From positions 17,962 through 81,961 of the forward strand of contig CAZYWJ010000007.1 in the NCBI GenBank assembly GCA_964651785.1: a stretch of DNA of 64,000 nucleotides. The letters are read 5' to 3'. Shown here one piece after another: positions 1 to 9,024 of this stretch. The position numbers were made by a program, and so were the translations under genes. This stretch comes from JAKVAV01 sp964651785. GTDB lineage: Bacteria; Bacteroidota; Bacteroidia; Flavobacteriales_D; Cryomorphaceae. Numbering within the stretch: the first letter of the stretch is position 1; every line of letters starts with the position of its first letter. The notes beneath the pieces are model-generated. The model had not been told where the DNA came from and made no database searches. It was given only the letters and a program-made list of their open reading frames with translations.

Positions 1-595
1 GGCCGAGGCTATTTGCGCCTAAGATGTATATCAAGAGAAGAATGGCCGCTACATAGACCATTTCTATTAAGTATAGAAACAACTCAAAGGAAAAGCTGAA
101 AAAGTACAAGGTCACTAATACGGCTACAAAGCCAAATTTTATAATAACATCGCGTGCAAAAATTGATTTACTGGTCAAACCATGTACATCAAGCCAAGAG
201 GAGGCAGATGAGAAAAGGAAAATAAGCAGGTAAAATTGATAGAGATATTTGAACCAATCCTTCGTAAGCTTATCTTGAAAGTAGTTGAGGTAGATGAAAA
301 GGAAGGAGAGTCCTAAGAGTAAACCGAAGATTAGAATTGCTATGAAAAGTCGGTGTAATTTTTCCTCGTAACCATCTGCTTTGGAAAGAGGGATGTATTT
401 AACCAAGACCGGCGGCATGCCAAGCGCGGCCAAGGATCCTACCACTCCCGATAGAGATATGAAGTACCTCAGAATGCCTATTTCTTCCGTCGACAGTAAT
501 TTCGGTTGGAGAAAACCTGAATTGAGAAATCCGAGAACGACTCCAAAAAGGGCAAAGATTGAACCTAGAACGGATTGCCGTCTGATATGAACCAT
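1..595 (-). CDS. Oligosaccharide flippase (Wzx/MATE-like), truncated by window edge
   Basis: The minus strand is open from the ATG at 595 to the window edge (198 codons, no stop), so only the N-terminal part is present. The translation is very hydrophobic, with about five membrane segments, and opens with basic residues followed by a helix, as in Wzx/PST flippases that move lipid-linked sugar repeat units across the inner membrane. The fragment MPPVLVKYIPLS after the second helix resembles the loop of that family. It lies divergent from a run of polysaccharide-modifying genes, which supports the role. The exact flippase class cannot be given from a fragment. Confidence 0.7.
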   Translation of the reverse strand, partial: MVHIRRQSVLGSIFALFGVVLGFLNSGFLQPKLLSTEEIGILRYFISLSGVVGSLAALGMPPVLVKYIPLSKADGYEEKLHRLFIAILIFGLLLGLSFLFIYLNYFQDKLTKDWFKYLYQFYLLIFLFSSASSWLDVHGLTSKSIFARDVIIKFGFVAVLVTLYFFSFSFELFLYLIEMVYVAAILLLIYILGANSLG

Positions 596-884
596 TTATT
601 AATAATCCGATTTTGTCTGGTGCAAATTACGGTTAAAAGCGTCGGGCATTAAACAGGGTTAAACAAATTTGGAAAAGTTACTTCTGTATAATTTCGTCAC
701 AGACAATAACAGGCTTATCTTCCGGTAGACTCTCGGAATTTCACGGCAATTTAAAGATTGCATAATCTCAGAACCGGATCGGGCAGGACGCGAATTGAAT
801 CTCTGTTTCTCTTCTTGATGGTAAATTGAAAGCATTTAAATTTGCCTTTTCTCAATACGAAGTTCCGTATTAATTATAAATGGA
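596..884. other. Divergent intergenic region between flippase and polysaccharide operon
   Basis: These 289 bases hold no convincing gene. They separate the minus-strand flippase from the plus-strand polysaccharide genes and contain the promoter at 815-844 and a small inverted repeat at 854-871 (AATACG, six bases, CGTATT). I see no tRNA or terminator. Confidence 0.6.
815..844 (+). promoter_or_regulatory. Bacteroidota-type promoter for the polysaccharide operon
   Basis: TTG at 815-817 and TAAATTTG at 837-844 are separated by 19 bases and match the Bacteroidota -33/-7 consensus (TTG, 17-23 bases, TAnnTTTG). The expected transcription start, about 850, lies about 35 bases before the chosen start of the next gene and just before the inverted repeat at 854-871. 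Confidence 0.5.
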
Positions 885-2129
885 TTGGAAAAGACAACAT
901 CAGACTCAAGTGCTCATACCCTCCTGAATAGAGATAAACTTGAAAAAGTTGTTTGGGATGCTCTCAATATGCAAGAAAAGTCGGGCTATAGAGGTAAAGA
1001 TGTGAGTGATGTCTTGGCCTCGAATATATACGCCTACTTTTTACCTCGCTCTACGCGCAGCTTTCCCGCAAAGGTGGTCTATTACTTTTTGGATAAACTT
1101 CATAAGCAGTATGGAGACAGGTTGCGAAGTATTTTTGATCTAAACAGTAATAATCAGTACCCTCAAGCTCATGCATTGATCATAAGAGGAATGGTAAAGC
1201 TTTACGAGGTCAATCCAACCGTTTCGCTCAAAACAAAAATTAAGTCTATGGCTGAAGACTTAATTGAGATGAGAAATAAGAACTTTAAAAACCATGGTTG
1301 GGGTCAGCCTTTTGACTGGCCATCCACACATATTTTGAAAGCGAATACACCACGCGCTACCGTGAGTTCTCAAGCAGGTATGGCTTTTCTGGACCTCTAC
1401 GAAATTTTCGGCGAGCAAGAGTATTTGGAAATAGCTGAAAGCGTGTGCAATCTTTTTCTGCATGATTTTAATTATGTTCCTGATGAGGATGGAGATTTTT
1501 GCTTTAGCTACACTACTGAAGATCAGTATCACATCCATAACGCGAGCACTTTAGCCGCTGCAGTATTATCGCGAACATATTTTCATACCCGAAAAGAAGA
1601 ATATCATACGGCAAGTACCAAAGCCTTTCGATTTACTTCAAAGGATCAGAATGCAGATGGATCATGGAACTATCGAGCAAAACCCGATAAGGTGACAGGC
1701 ATGGTAGATAATATTCATACGGGATTTGTTCTCGATTCTTTCATAGACGCCAAGCATTATTGGATCGGAGATTTTCCTTTTGAAAAGGAGTTGAGAACGG
1801 GCATGAAGTTTTATCTTGAGAATTTTATCTCCTCAAAATATGAGCCTAAATACCGTCCTGACCGGGTATATCCGGTAGATATTCAATCGTGTGCTCAGAT
1901 GTTGCTTACCCTTATCCTCTATCAGCGCCATGTCGAAAAGAGTGAGGTGAATAAGAACTTTACGGATAATATATTAGATTACACGTTGAAGAACTTTTAC
2001 AATGAAGACGGACGGTTCTATTATCGAATTTATCCCAATCGTATTGATACAAACTCGTACATAAGATGGGGAGACGCCTGGATGATTCGAGCGATAAGTG
2101 AATTTCTGTATTCCCGAAGCAATGATTAA
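885..2129 (+). CDS. Alpha/alpha-toroid protein of polysaccharide cluster, function unknown
   Basis: A soluble protein of 414 residues without signal peptide. The motif QNADGSW (residues 255-261) is of the kind found in alpha/alpha toroids such as terpene cyclases and glycan-acting enzymes. WGQPFDWPS (about 139-147) and the DNIHTGFV block after the QW-like motif resemble a family of roughly 400 residues seen in surface-glycan loci and often mislabelled as delta-aminolevulinate dehydratase. No ATG is in frame near the start: TTG at 885 is chosen because it lies downstream of a good promoter, and ATG 969 is the alternative. An out-of-frame 15-codon ORF starts with ATG at 880 and overlaps the start. 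The gene overlaps the methyltransferase gene by 8 bases. The substrate is unknown. Confidence 0.65.
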   Translation: MEKTTSDSSAHTLLNRDKLEKVVWDALNMQEKSGYRGKDVSDVLASNIYAYFLPRSTRSFPAKVVYYFLDKLHKQYGDRLRSIFDLNSNNQYPQAHALIIRGMVKLYEVNPTVSLKTKIKSMAEDLIEMRNKNFKNHGWGQPFDWPSTHILKANTPRATVSSQAGMAFLDLYEIFGEQEYLEIAESVCNLFLHDFNYVPDEDGDFCFSYTTEDQYHIHNASTLAAAVLSRTYFHTRKEEYHTASTKAFRFTSKDQNADGSWNYRAKPDKVTGMVDNIHTGFVLDSFIDAKHYWIGDFPFEKELRTGMKFYLENFISSKYEPKYRPDRVYPVDIQSCAQMLLTLILYQRHVEKSEVNKNFTDNILDYTLKNFYNEDGRFYYRIYPNRIDTNSYIRWGDAWMIRAISEFLYSRSND

Positions 2130-2982
2130 GACATTAAACTACATAAGGCAACGCCTGAGGCAAACGCATAAAATCAAAACATTGAAAGTGGGCGAGGCCG
2201 GGGTGGATAGCGAAGGCGATGCTTACGTTCGCTTAAGAGATGGCCATATATTTTTTGGAGAAACCGCCCATAAAAAGGATAGGAAATACTATTCTACTCT
2301 TTCACCTGATGTGCGCAAAAAAATTCCTTTCGAATGTATGCGGGTGGCGATAGACATTGCTACTCGATATTTTGAAGGGGGGCTGATGTTTGGGGGGCCT
2401 TTTAAAACGGATAAATATCAGCCAAGTGAAGGAGAAACAGTTGCCGAAATGGGCGCTTACAGAGGATATTTCATTTTGCGTTTGTGCGATTGGGTAGGAG
2501 ATACGGGAAGGGTTCTGGCTATAGAGCCCATGCCTGACAATGTGAGAATGTTGAAAAAAAATCTGAGCGCAAACTCCGTAAAAAATTGCACGGTAATCGA
2601 AAAAGGCGTGTGGCATGAACCCGATAAGATGGTTTTCAACCGTAAAAGTTTTGATAACCAGTCGGGAAGTATGGTTATTGCCGAACACGACGAAGAACAG
2701 TTCTCGGTTCCCGTTGATTCACTTGATAATATTTTACAGGAAGCTGACCTGAAACGGTGTGATTTTATGGTCATTCAATTGAACGGAGTCGAGATTGACG
2801 CGCTGAATGGATTGACTCGTGTGAGACCCCGGAATTTGGCAATAGCCGCCCGATACGATAAGCCGGGACAGAATGCCATAGAACAAATAGTCGATTGGTT
2901 GGAAAAAAATAACTATACCCATGAGGTGGTAAAAAATAGATTTATCTACGCTACATTAAGAAATCGCGGTGTTGATGCTTGA
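2122..2982 (+). CDS. FkbM-family methyltransferase
   Basis: A protein of 286 residues. The SAM-binding segment VAEMGAYRGYF, followed by an acidic residue in LAIEPMPDN and later by FMVIQLNGVEIDAL, is the pattern of the FkbM family, whose members methylate hydroxyl groups of sugars or other small substrates. The ATG at 2122 overlaps the upstream stop by 8 bases (ATGATTAA) and is preferred to an upstream GTG at 2098. The neighbours suggest that the substrate is a polysaccharide unit or its lipid-linked precursor. This is inference; the motif only supports a Rossmann methyltransferase. Confidence 0.75.
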   Translation: MIKTLNYIRQRLRQTHKIKTLKVGEAGVDSEGDAYVRLRDGHIFFGETAHKKDRKYYSTLSPDVRKKIPFECMRVAIDIATRYFEGGLMFGGPFKTDKYQPSEGETVAEMGAYRGYFILRLCDWVGDTGRVLAIEPMPDNVRMLKKNLSANSVKNCTVIEKGVWHEPDKMVFNRKSFDNQSGSMVIAEHDEEQFSVPVDSLDNILQEADLKRCDFMVIQLNGVEIDALNGLTRVRPRNLAIAARYDKPGQNAIEQIVDWLEKNNYTHEVVKNRFIYATLRNRGVDA

Positions 2983-3841
2983 TAAATCTCTTATTTTACA
3001 TCTGTACAACAGACTTTTTTACGGCAAGAAAAAGTTTGAATATTCTGTTTTTGAGTTTAGGGAAGGTCTCCATAAGTTAGAACCCGTCATTTTTTTGTCA
3101 ACAGGTCGTTGCGGCACCAAATGGCTTACGGAACGCTTAGAAGGAAGCAGAAATTATGTGCCGATACACAATCCTCGTCCTCTGCTGAGGGTGCAAGGAA
3201 AATTGATGCATCAATATGATTTTAATTCTATAGATCAAGAGACATTTCACTTGCTCTCAGAAATATTCTTAGCCGGTAGAGAGGAAATTTTTACACTAGC
3301 CGGACGGGCGGGAAAGGAACTGGCCATCACTGATAGTCGAGGGACTTTCTTCGCATATATCATTGCAGATCTTTTCCCGAAGGCCAAATTTGTTTTCGTA
3401 CACAGACATCCCTTTGAAGTCATTCGTTCGGGATTAAAACGAGGCTGGTATGTATTGGAAAATGAGTCGGAACTTAACAGGATACTCCCCAATCCGGATG
3501 ACCCTGCCTACAAAAATTGGGAGCTTTTTTCACAGACTCAAAAGATAGCCTGGCTTTGGGCTGAAACGAATCGATGGATTGTAGAGTTTCTCTCCGCTAT
3601 TCCCGATGAACGAAAACACGTAATCGGTTTTAATAACTGGAACGCTGATACACTAAGTGAACTTTTCAACTTCATGAATGCGGGCGTTTCCGACAAAGAA
3701 ATTATTAAAAACTTAAATGTGAAGTCTAACGCTCAGAAGGCGAATATGAATCCCGCTCACAAAAGATGGACTGAAGAAAATGAAAGTGAGGCCCTTCAAA
3801 TTTGCGGAGACATGGCGCAAAAGTTAAATTACCTTCTTTAG
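2975..3841 (+). CDS. Sulfotransferase-like protein of polysaccharide cluster
   Basis: A protein of 288 residues with the PAPS-binding loop pattern FLSTGRCGTKWL near residues 40-51 (5'-phosphosulfate loop) and FVHRHPFEVIRSG in the middle, matching the 3'-phosphate-binding Arg/Ser element of sulfotransferases. It probably sulfates a glycan, given its neighbours. The start ATG at 2975 overlaps the methyltransferase stop by 8 bases (ATGCTTGA), so the two are probably translationally coupled. Sulfated exopolysaccharide is common in marine flavobacteria, but the acceptor here is unknown. Confidence 0.7.
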   Translation: MLDKSLILHLYNRLFYGKKKFEYSVFEFREGLHKLEPVIFLSTGRCGTKWLTERLEGSRNYVPIHNPRPLLRVQGKLMHQYDFNSIDQETFHLLSEIFLAGREEIFTLAGRAGKELAITDSRGTFFAYIIADLFPKAKFVFVHRHPFEVIRSGLKRGWYVLENESELNRILPNPDDPAYKNWELFSQTQKIAWLWAETNRWIVEFLSAIPDERKHVIGFNNWNADTLSELFNFMNAGVSDKEIIKNLNVKSNAQKANMNPAHKRWTEENESEALQICGDMAQKLNYLL

Positions 3842-3862
3842 TCAATTTTTGATTCATCTCGT

Positions 3863-5182
3863 GTGAAAATCCTTATTCCCAAAAATAATTTCAACGCTGT
3901 TTCATACACCCTAAGGTGTTTGTTTCAAGAGTTTTTAGGAGTAAATATTTCAATCATAAAATCAGAGTCCGTCGATGACTACCTGATCGAATACGGCGAT
4001 AGAACGGTAACCATAGCTAATGTTTTTTTTAAAGGGAAGTCATCTGAGCTTTATAGAAAAAAGAACATCCCGACAGAAGTAAATGCCGGTACAATCGAAT
4101 TTGCAGGCAAAAATTTTCCTATTGTGAGCATATACGGTAGGAGCAATCTGACTTATATTAATCAAAATCGCCTAAGGCTTGAGTCGGACATTGTAGGAAG
4201 TACTTTTTTCATGCTAAGCCGATGGGAGGAAGCAGTCATTGAAGAATACGATCATCACGAGCGTTTCGACTACGATTCCGGTCTTTCGGTGCGCATGGGG
4301 TTTTATCAACGGGCCGTTGTAAATGAGTACACTGAATTAGTATGGCAGCTCTGCCTCTTCCTCAACCCTAAGTTGAAACGAAAAGAGAGAAAATACACAT
4401 GTACGCTAACCTCAGATATTGATCAGCTTCGCAAATGGAAAAAACCTAAGCGACTGTTTGAGTCTGTATACATAAACTTGATTAATGGAAAATGGAACCG
4501 CGCATGGATCGATATTTCTAACTATTTCGGTTCCCTGTCAGATCCGAAAAAAGATTTTTACAATAACCTCGACTATCTGGCCCGAAAGTCTCGCGGATTA
4601 AAAACCGTCTTCTATCTGAAAACGAACTATTCTCATCCTAAGCACGATAAGAATCGCTACGATCTTCAAGAATACGCAGAAGAATTGGAAGAGGTCAAAG
4701 CGCACGGAGTCGAATTGGGAATTCACCCTCATTATCATTCGTACTTAGATAAGGAAAATCTTATTGAAGAAGTTGAAAACCTTAATTCCTTTGAAGATGA
4801 ATCGGTGAATTTGGTGAGGCAGCACTTTCTGCGTTTTTCCGTTCCTGAAACCTGGCAATATCAAGCTGAAGCAGGACTGAAGGAAGACAGTACAATGATC
4901 TATCCTCATTGCGGCGGATTCAGAAATGGAGTTTGTTATTCTTTTCCCGTATTCGATTTCTTAGCAGACCAAGAGTTGGAAATTTACGAATCGCCTCTAA
5001 TCCTTATGGAGACGGCTTACCTGTCCGGCGGCTTCGGTAAATTGATGCAAGATGCCAAAATGCTGATTAGCGAGGTCAAAAAGTACAAAGGCAATTTTGT
5101 GATGCTTTGGCACAACGGAAATCTGGTGTACCCGGAACAACGCTACTATTTTGAAAAATTAATTGAGATGGCTAAAAGCTAG
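3863..5182 (+). CDS. Polysaccharide deacetylase (CE4-like) with N-terminal DUF7033-like domain
   Basis: A protein of 439 residues. Residues about 1-150 look like the DUF7033 region that precedes NodB-type deacetylases in Bacteroidota. The catalytic part begins with TLTSDIDQL (181-189, Asp pair of motif 1) and has a metal-binding GIHPHYHS (286-293) as motif 2. The end carries FVMLWHNGN, a late motif with the conserved His. It probably removes acetyl groups from an amino sugar in the surface glycan. It starts with GTG at 3863, 21 bases after the sulfotransferase, and lacks an obvious signal peptide, which suggests it acts in the cytoplasm. Confidence 0.75.
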   Translation: MKILIPKNNFNAVSYTLRCLFQEFLGVNISIIKSESVDDYLIEYGDRTVTIANVFFKGKSSELYRKKNIPTEVNAGTIEFAGKNFPIVSIYGRSNLTYINQNRLRLESDIVGSTFFMLSRWEEAVIEEYDHHERFDYDSGLSVRMGFYQRAVVNEYTELVWQLCLFLNPKLKRKERKYTCTLTSDIDQLRKWKKPKRLFESVYINLINGKWNRAWIDISNYFGSLSDPKKDFYNNLDYLARKSRGLKTVFYLKTNYSHPKHDKNRYDLQEYAEELEEVKAHGVELGIHPHYHSYLDKENLIEEVENLNSFEDESVNLVRQHFLRFSVPETWQYQAEAGLKEDSTMIYPHCGGFRNGVCYSFPVFDFLADQELEIYESPLILMETAYLSGGFGKLMQDAKMLISEVKKYKGNFVMLWHNGNLVYPEQRYYFEKLIEMAKS

Positions 5183-5188
5183 CTGTTT

Positions 5189-6049
5189 TTAAGGAGTGTA
5201 ATTTCCCGGCAACTGCATCAAGCCTTCTCGAAATATCAGTTCCCCGTTGGCTCCTGTGAGCATAATGTGCCCTGATCGCAAACTGTGAACTTTGATGTTC
5301 GGATTGGCCTTCCTGAATTTTCGTACATTCTTTTCGGGAATGATTTTATCGTAAAGACCGAAGAATAGATCTGCGGTCATGTCCGTTTCGCGCATAGCTG
5401 CTCCCAGCCTTTTAAAATCCGGTTCTATTTTTCTCAAAAATGTCCAAACGGCATAAACTTGCTCTTGCATTTCGCGGGTTTTTATTTGCAACAGAACAAA
5501 GTTGCGCAGCTTACCACTTATGACTTTTGAGCGATAGAGGCCGTTCAAAATCCAATAGAAGGGTGCGTTGTTTTTGATAAATCCGCGAAAAGCTACACGT
5601 CCCAAGCCATAATGACTCAAAAGAGCGTACCACCGGTTTACGATCAATCCATCCGGAGCAAAAAGATACAGCGCATCTATGTGATGAGGCAATACCTCGG
5701 CAATGCACATGCTGATTCTACCCCCCAGGCTGTAACCCATCAAGGATGCTTTCATAAGATTTTCCCGATGCATAAAAGCTGCGAATAAATCGGCCAATTC
5801 TTTTTTTGATAGTGGCTCGTCATCAGGTGAACGTTGACCAATTTCACTTTTGCCGTGAAAGAAAATATCGAAAGAATAGATGGTAAAAATATCTTGAAAT
5901 GGTCTTGTAAATCGCAAAAAATCACTCCAAGTTCGTCCGAAGCCGTGAAAAGCGAATAAAGCCGGTTTTCCTTCACCCCAAACGGCATAGTTCAAACATA
6001 TTTCACCATGTGTAAATAACTTCTCTTGAACTGTTGGTTTATAATCCAC
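5189..6049 (-). CDS. Alpha/beta-hydrolase
   Basis: A protein of 286 residues with a complete alpha/beta-hydrolase catalytic set: oxyanion segment FHGFG (34-38), nucleophile elbow GYSLGG with Ser107, Asp234 in GLYDKIIP and His261 in RSGHIML. The substrate cannot be told from sequence. The reading frame starts with GTG at 6049. Its 3' end is 6 bases from the convergent deacetylase. It is divergent from carB, and the carB -33 box adjoins its start codon, so expression of the two may interfere. Confidence 0.75.
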   Translation of the reverse strand: MDYKPTVQEKLFTHGEICLNYAVWGEGKPALFAFHGFGRTWSDFLRFTRPFQDIFTIYSFDIFFHGKSEIGQRSPDDEPLSKKELADLFAAFMHRENLMKASLMGYSLGGRISMCIAEVLPHHIDALYLFAPDGLIVNRWYALLSHYGLGRVAFRGFIKNNAPFYWILNGLYRSKVISGKLRNFVLLQIKTREMQEQVYAVWTFLRKIEPDFKRLGAAMRETDMTADLFFGLYDKIIPEKNVRKFRKANPNIKVHSLRSGHIMLTGANGELIFREGLMQLPGNYTP

Positions 6050-6078
6050 TTGGGAAGGAAAAATTCAATTACTTTTGT
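6050..6078 (+). promoter_or_regulatory. carB promoter
   Basis: TTG at 6050-6052 and TACTTTTG at 6071-6078 with an 18-base spacer match the Bacteroidota -33/-7 consensus. Transcription would start near 6083, giving a leader of about 98 bases before carB. Confidence 0.6.
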
Positions 6079-6080
6079 GG

Positions 6081-6180
6081 CCTAAATGAAGCAAAATTTA
6101 GGCACATCGACGTATTTCTCTCGCCTTATTGACGCTTTTTTCTCAAACTTTTTCTCTCCATCTTTTTTAAAAACTTCACT
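6081..6180 (+). promoter_or_regulatory. carB leader: 5' hairpin and pyrimidine-rich tract
   Basis: An 8-base perfect inverted repeat (GCCTAAAT at 6081-6088, ATTTAGGC at 6097-6104, 8-base loop) sits at the predicted transcription start. The rest of the leader is about three-quarters pyrimidine and contains T-runs at 6136-6141, 6149-6153 and 6163-6168. This could be an operator, a 5' mRNA-stabilising hairpin or a pyrimidine-sensing leader; none of these is shown. Confidence 0.4.
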
Positions 6181-8997
6181 ATGCCCAGAGATAGAAGCAT
6201 TCGATCCGTACTGATCATCGGAAGTGGTCCGATTGTAATTGGTCAAGCCTGCGAATTTGACTATTCCGGTTCTCAAGCTTCGCGCTCCTTGCGTGAAGAG
6301 GGAATTGAGGTGACGCTGATTAATTCCAATCCCGCTACCATCATGACTGATGAAGTAGTGGCTGATAATATTTACCTCAAACCACTAGAGCCGGAATACA
6401 TCGAGGAGATTTTAGAGAAACACAATATCGATGCCGTTCTACCTACTATGGGTGGTCAAACAGCCCTCAATCTCGCCATCAAATGTGATGAGTTGGGAAT
6501 TTGGGAGCGCTTTGGCGTGAAGATGATCGGTGTGGACATTAATGCTATCGATGTAACGGAAAATCGAGAAGCTTTCAGAAAGCTAATGGAGTCAATAGGG
6601 GTGGGGATGGCGCCTCAGGCTACGGCCAATTCTTTCCTTGAAGGAAAAGAAATTGCGCAAAAATTTGGTTTCCCTTTGTGCATTCGCTCGAGCTATACGC
6701 TGGGGGGAGCAGGAGCGGGAATCGTTCACGACCAAAAAGATTTCGACAGCTTGTTAACGAGAGGTTTGCACGCCTCTCCGATTCATGAGGTAATGATCGA
6801 TAAAGCATTGCTGGGATGGAAGGAGTTCGAGCTGGAGCTTTTGCGTGATTCCAACGATAATGTGGTCATCATTTGTTCCGTGGAAAATATGGATCCTATG
6901 GGAATTCATACGGGCGACAGCATTACCGTGGCGCCGGCAATGACCTTAAGCGATCATACCTATCAGCGCATGCGTGATATGGCTTTTAAAATGATGCGGT
7001 CGATCGGAAATTTTGCCGGAGGTTGTAATGTTCAATTTGCCGTGAGCCCGGATGAAAAGGAAGACATCATTGCCATTGAAATCAATCCGCGTGTATCGCG
7101 GTCTTCGGCTTTGGCCTCAAAAGCTACGGGTTATCCCATAGCCAAAGTAGCGGCAAAATTGGCCATCGGTTATCATTTGGATGAATTGAAAAATCAAATT
7201 ACCCAAACTACCTCGGCCTTTTTTGAGCCTACCTTGGATTACGTGATCGTGAAAATCCCTCGTTGGAATTTTGACAAATTTAAAGGTGCCGATCGGGAGC
7301 TTGGGCTGCAGATGAAAGCCGTAGGTGAAGTAATGGGAATTGGCAGAAGCTTTCAGGAAGCGCTCCAAAAAGCTTGTCAATCACTCGAAATAAAACGTAA
7401 CGGATTGGGTGCTGATGGTCGTGAATTGAAAGATCAAGCTAAAATCTTGCACAGTTTGGAGCATCCGAGCTGGAACAGGCTTTTCCATATTTACGATGCC
7501 ATTAAGCTGGGAATTCCATTTAAAACGATTCACGAAAAGACCAAAATTGACTATTGGTTTTTAAAGCAGATTGAGGATCTGATTCTTCTGGAAAATAAAA
7601 TTGAAAAACACTCACTTGATTCGCTACCGAAGGAATTGCTGTTTGAAGCGAAACAAAAAGGATATGCGGATCGACAGATCGCACATCTTCTGCGCTGCTT
7701 GGAAAGCGAAGTGTTCACCAAGCGAAATGAGTTGGGCATTAAGCGGGTTTACAAATTGGTCGATACTTGTGCTGCAGAGTTTGAGGCTAAAACTCCATAT
7801 TACTACAGCACCTTCGAAGATGAAAACGAGTCGATGGTAAGCGATCGAAAAAAGGTAGTAGTATTGGGCTCGGGCCCGAATCGAATTGGTCAGGGTATCG
7901 AGTTTGACTACTGCTGTGTACACGGTGTGCTTGCCGCGAAAGAATGTGGCTACGAGACCATCATGATCAATTGCAACCCCGAAACGGTTTCCACCGATTT
8001 TGATACGGCGGACAAATTGTACTTCGAGCCCGTTTTTTGGGAGCACATCTACGATATCATTCTTCACGAAAAACCTGAAGGAGTGATCGTGCAATTAGGA
8101 GGGCAGACTGCTTTGAAATTGGCTGAAAAGCTGGATCGTTATGGAATCAAAGTGATTGGTACCAGCTATGAAGCATTGGATTTGGCCGAAGATCGCGGAA
8201 GCTTTTCCAAGCTTTTGAAAGAAAACGATGTGCCTTATCCGAAATTCGGCGTGGTAGACAATGCCGAGCAATCGCTGGAATTGGCTGATGAGCTTGGTTT
8301 TCCCTTGTTGGTTCGACCATCTTACGTTTTGGGAGGGCAGCAGATGAAGATTGTGATTAATAAAGAAGAATTGGAAACGCATGTCGTAAACATCCTTCGG
8401 GATATGCCCGACAATAAAATCCTTCTCGACCACTTTCTCAGTGGAGCCATCGAAGCTGAGGCAGATGCCATTTGCGATGGTGAAAATGTGTACATCATCG
8501 GAGTAATGCAGCACATAGAACCCGCGGGGATACACTCGGGCGATTCATATGCCGTTTTGCCACCTTACAATTTGGGAGATTTGATCATCGAGCAAATTGA
8601 AGCAATTACTAAAAAAATAGCCATTGCTTTGAAGACCGTCGGATTGATCAATATTCAATTTGCGATTAAAGACGATGTGGTCTATGTAATTGAAGCCAAT
8701 CCTCGTGCTTCGCGTACGGTGCCATTCATTGCCAAAGCATATGGCGAGCCTTACGTAAAATATGCAACGATGGTAATGCTTGGCGAGAAAAAAGTTACGG
8801 ACTTTAATTTCAAGCCGAATAAAAGAGGGTATGCGATTAAAATTCCCGTTTTCTCTTTCGATAAATTTCCGAATGTGAACAAGGAGCTCGGCCCTGAGAT
8901 GAAATCCACCGGAGAAGCGATTCGTTTCATAGATACCTTAATGGATCCCTTCTTCCGAAAGATATACAGCGAGCGAAACCTCTACCTAAGTCGCTAA
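6181..8997 (+). CDS. carB: Carbamoyl-phosphate synthase large subunit
   Basis: A protein of 938 residues that makes carbamoyl phosphate from bicarbonate, ammonia (passed from the small subunit) and two ATP, for pyrimidine and arginine synthesis. Both halves carry the repeated signature: GSGPIVIGQACEFDYSG near residue 14 and GSGPNRIGQGIEFDYC near 561, each followed by an ATP-grasp domain, with EINPRVSRSSALASKATG and EANPRASRTVPFIAKAYG. The enterobacterial protein has about 1070 residues; the missing tail is the allosteric MGS-like domain, and the end (IYSERNLYLSR) looks natural rather than cut. The small-subunit gene is not in the window. Confidence 0.95.
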   Translation: MPRDRSIRSVLIIGSGPIVIGQACEFDYSGSQASRSLREEGIEVTLINSNPATIMTDEVVADNIYLKPLEPEYIEEILEKHNIDAVLPTMGGQTALNLAIKCDELGIWERFGVKMIGVDINAIDVTENREAFRKLMESIGVGMAPQATANSFLEGKEIAQKFGFPLCIRSSYTLGGAGAGIVHDQKDFDSLLTRGLHASPIHEVMIDKALLGWKEFELELLRDSNDNVVIICSVENMDPMGIHTGDSITVAPAMTLSDHTYQRMRDMAFKMMRSIGNFAGGCNVQFAVSPDEKEDIIAIEINPRVSRSSALASKATGYPIAKVAAKLAIGYHLDELKNQITQTTSAFFEPTLDYVIVKIPRWNFDKFKGADRELGLQMKAVGEVMGIGRSFQEALQKACQSLEIKRNGLGADGRELKDQAKILHSLEHPSWNRLFHIYDAIKLGIPFKTIHEKTKIDYWFLKQIEDLILLENKIEKHSLDSLPKELLFEAKQKGYADRQIAHLLRCLESEVFTKRNELGIKRVYKLVDTCAAEFEAKTPYYYSTFEDENESMVSDRKKVVVLGSGPNRIGQGIEFDYCCVHGVLAAKECGYETIMINCNPETVSTDFDTADKLYFEPVFWEHIYDIILHEKPEGVIVQLGGQTALKLAEKLDRYGIKVIGTSYEALDLAEDRGSFSKLLKENDVPYPKFGVVDNAEQSLELADELGFPLLVRPSYVLGGQQMKIVINKEELETHVVNILRDMPDNKILLDHFLSGAIEAEADAICDGENVYIIGVMQHIEPAGIHSGDSYAVLPPYNLGDLIIEQIEAITKKIAIALKTVGLINIQFAIKDDVVYVIEANPRASRTVPFIAKAYGEPYVKYATMVMLGEKKVTDFNFKPNKRGYAIKIPVFSFDKFPNVNKELGPEMKSTGEAIRFIDTLMDPFFRKIYSERNLYLSR

Positions 8998-9024
8998 CCG
9001 AATCTCTCTATCTTTGCAGGCATT

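Noticed and set aside
7624..8094. A long reverse-strand frame inside carB (156 codons) and another at 8095-8535
   Set aside because: They lie opposite a strongly conserved enzyme gene, have no recognisable motifs, and follow the usual pattern of open antisense frames in such genes.
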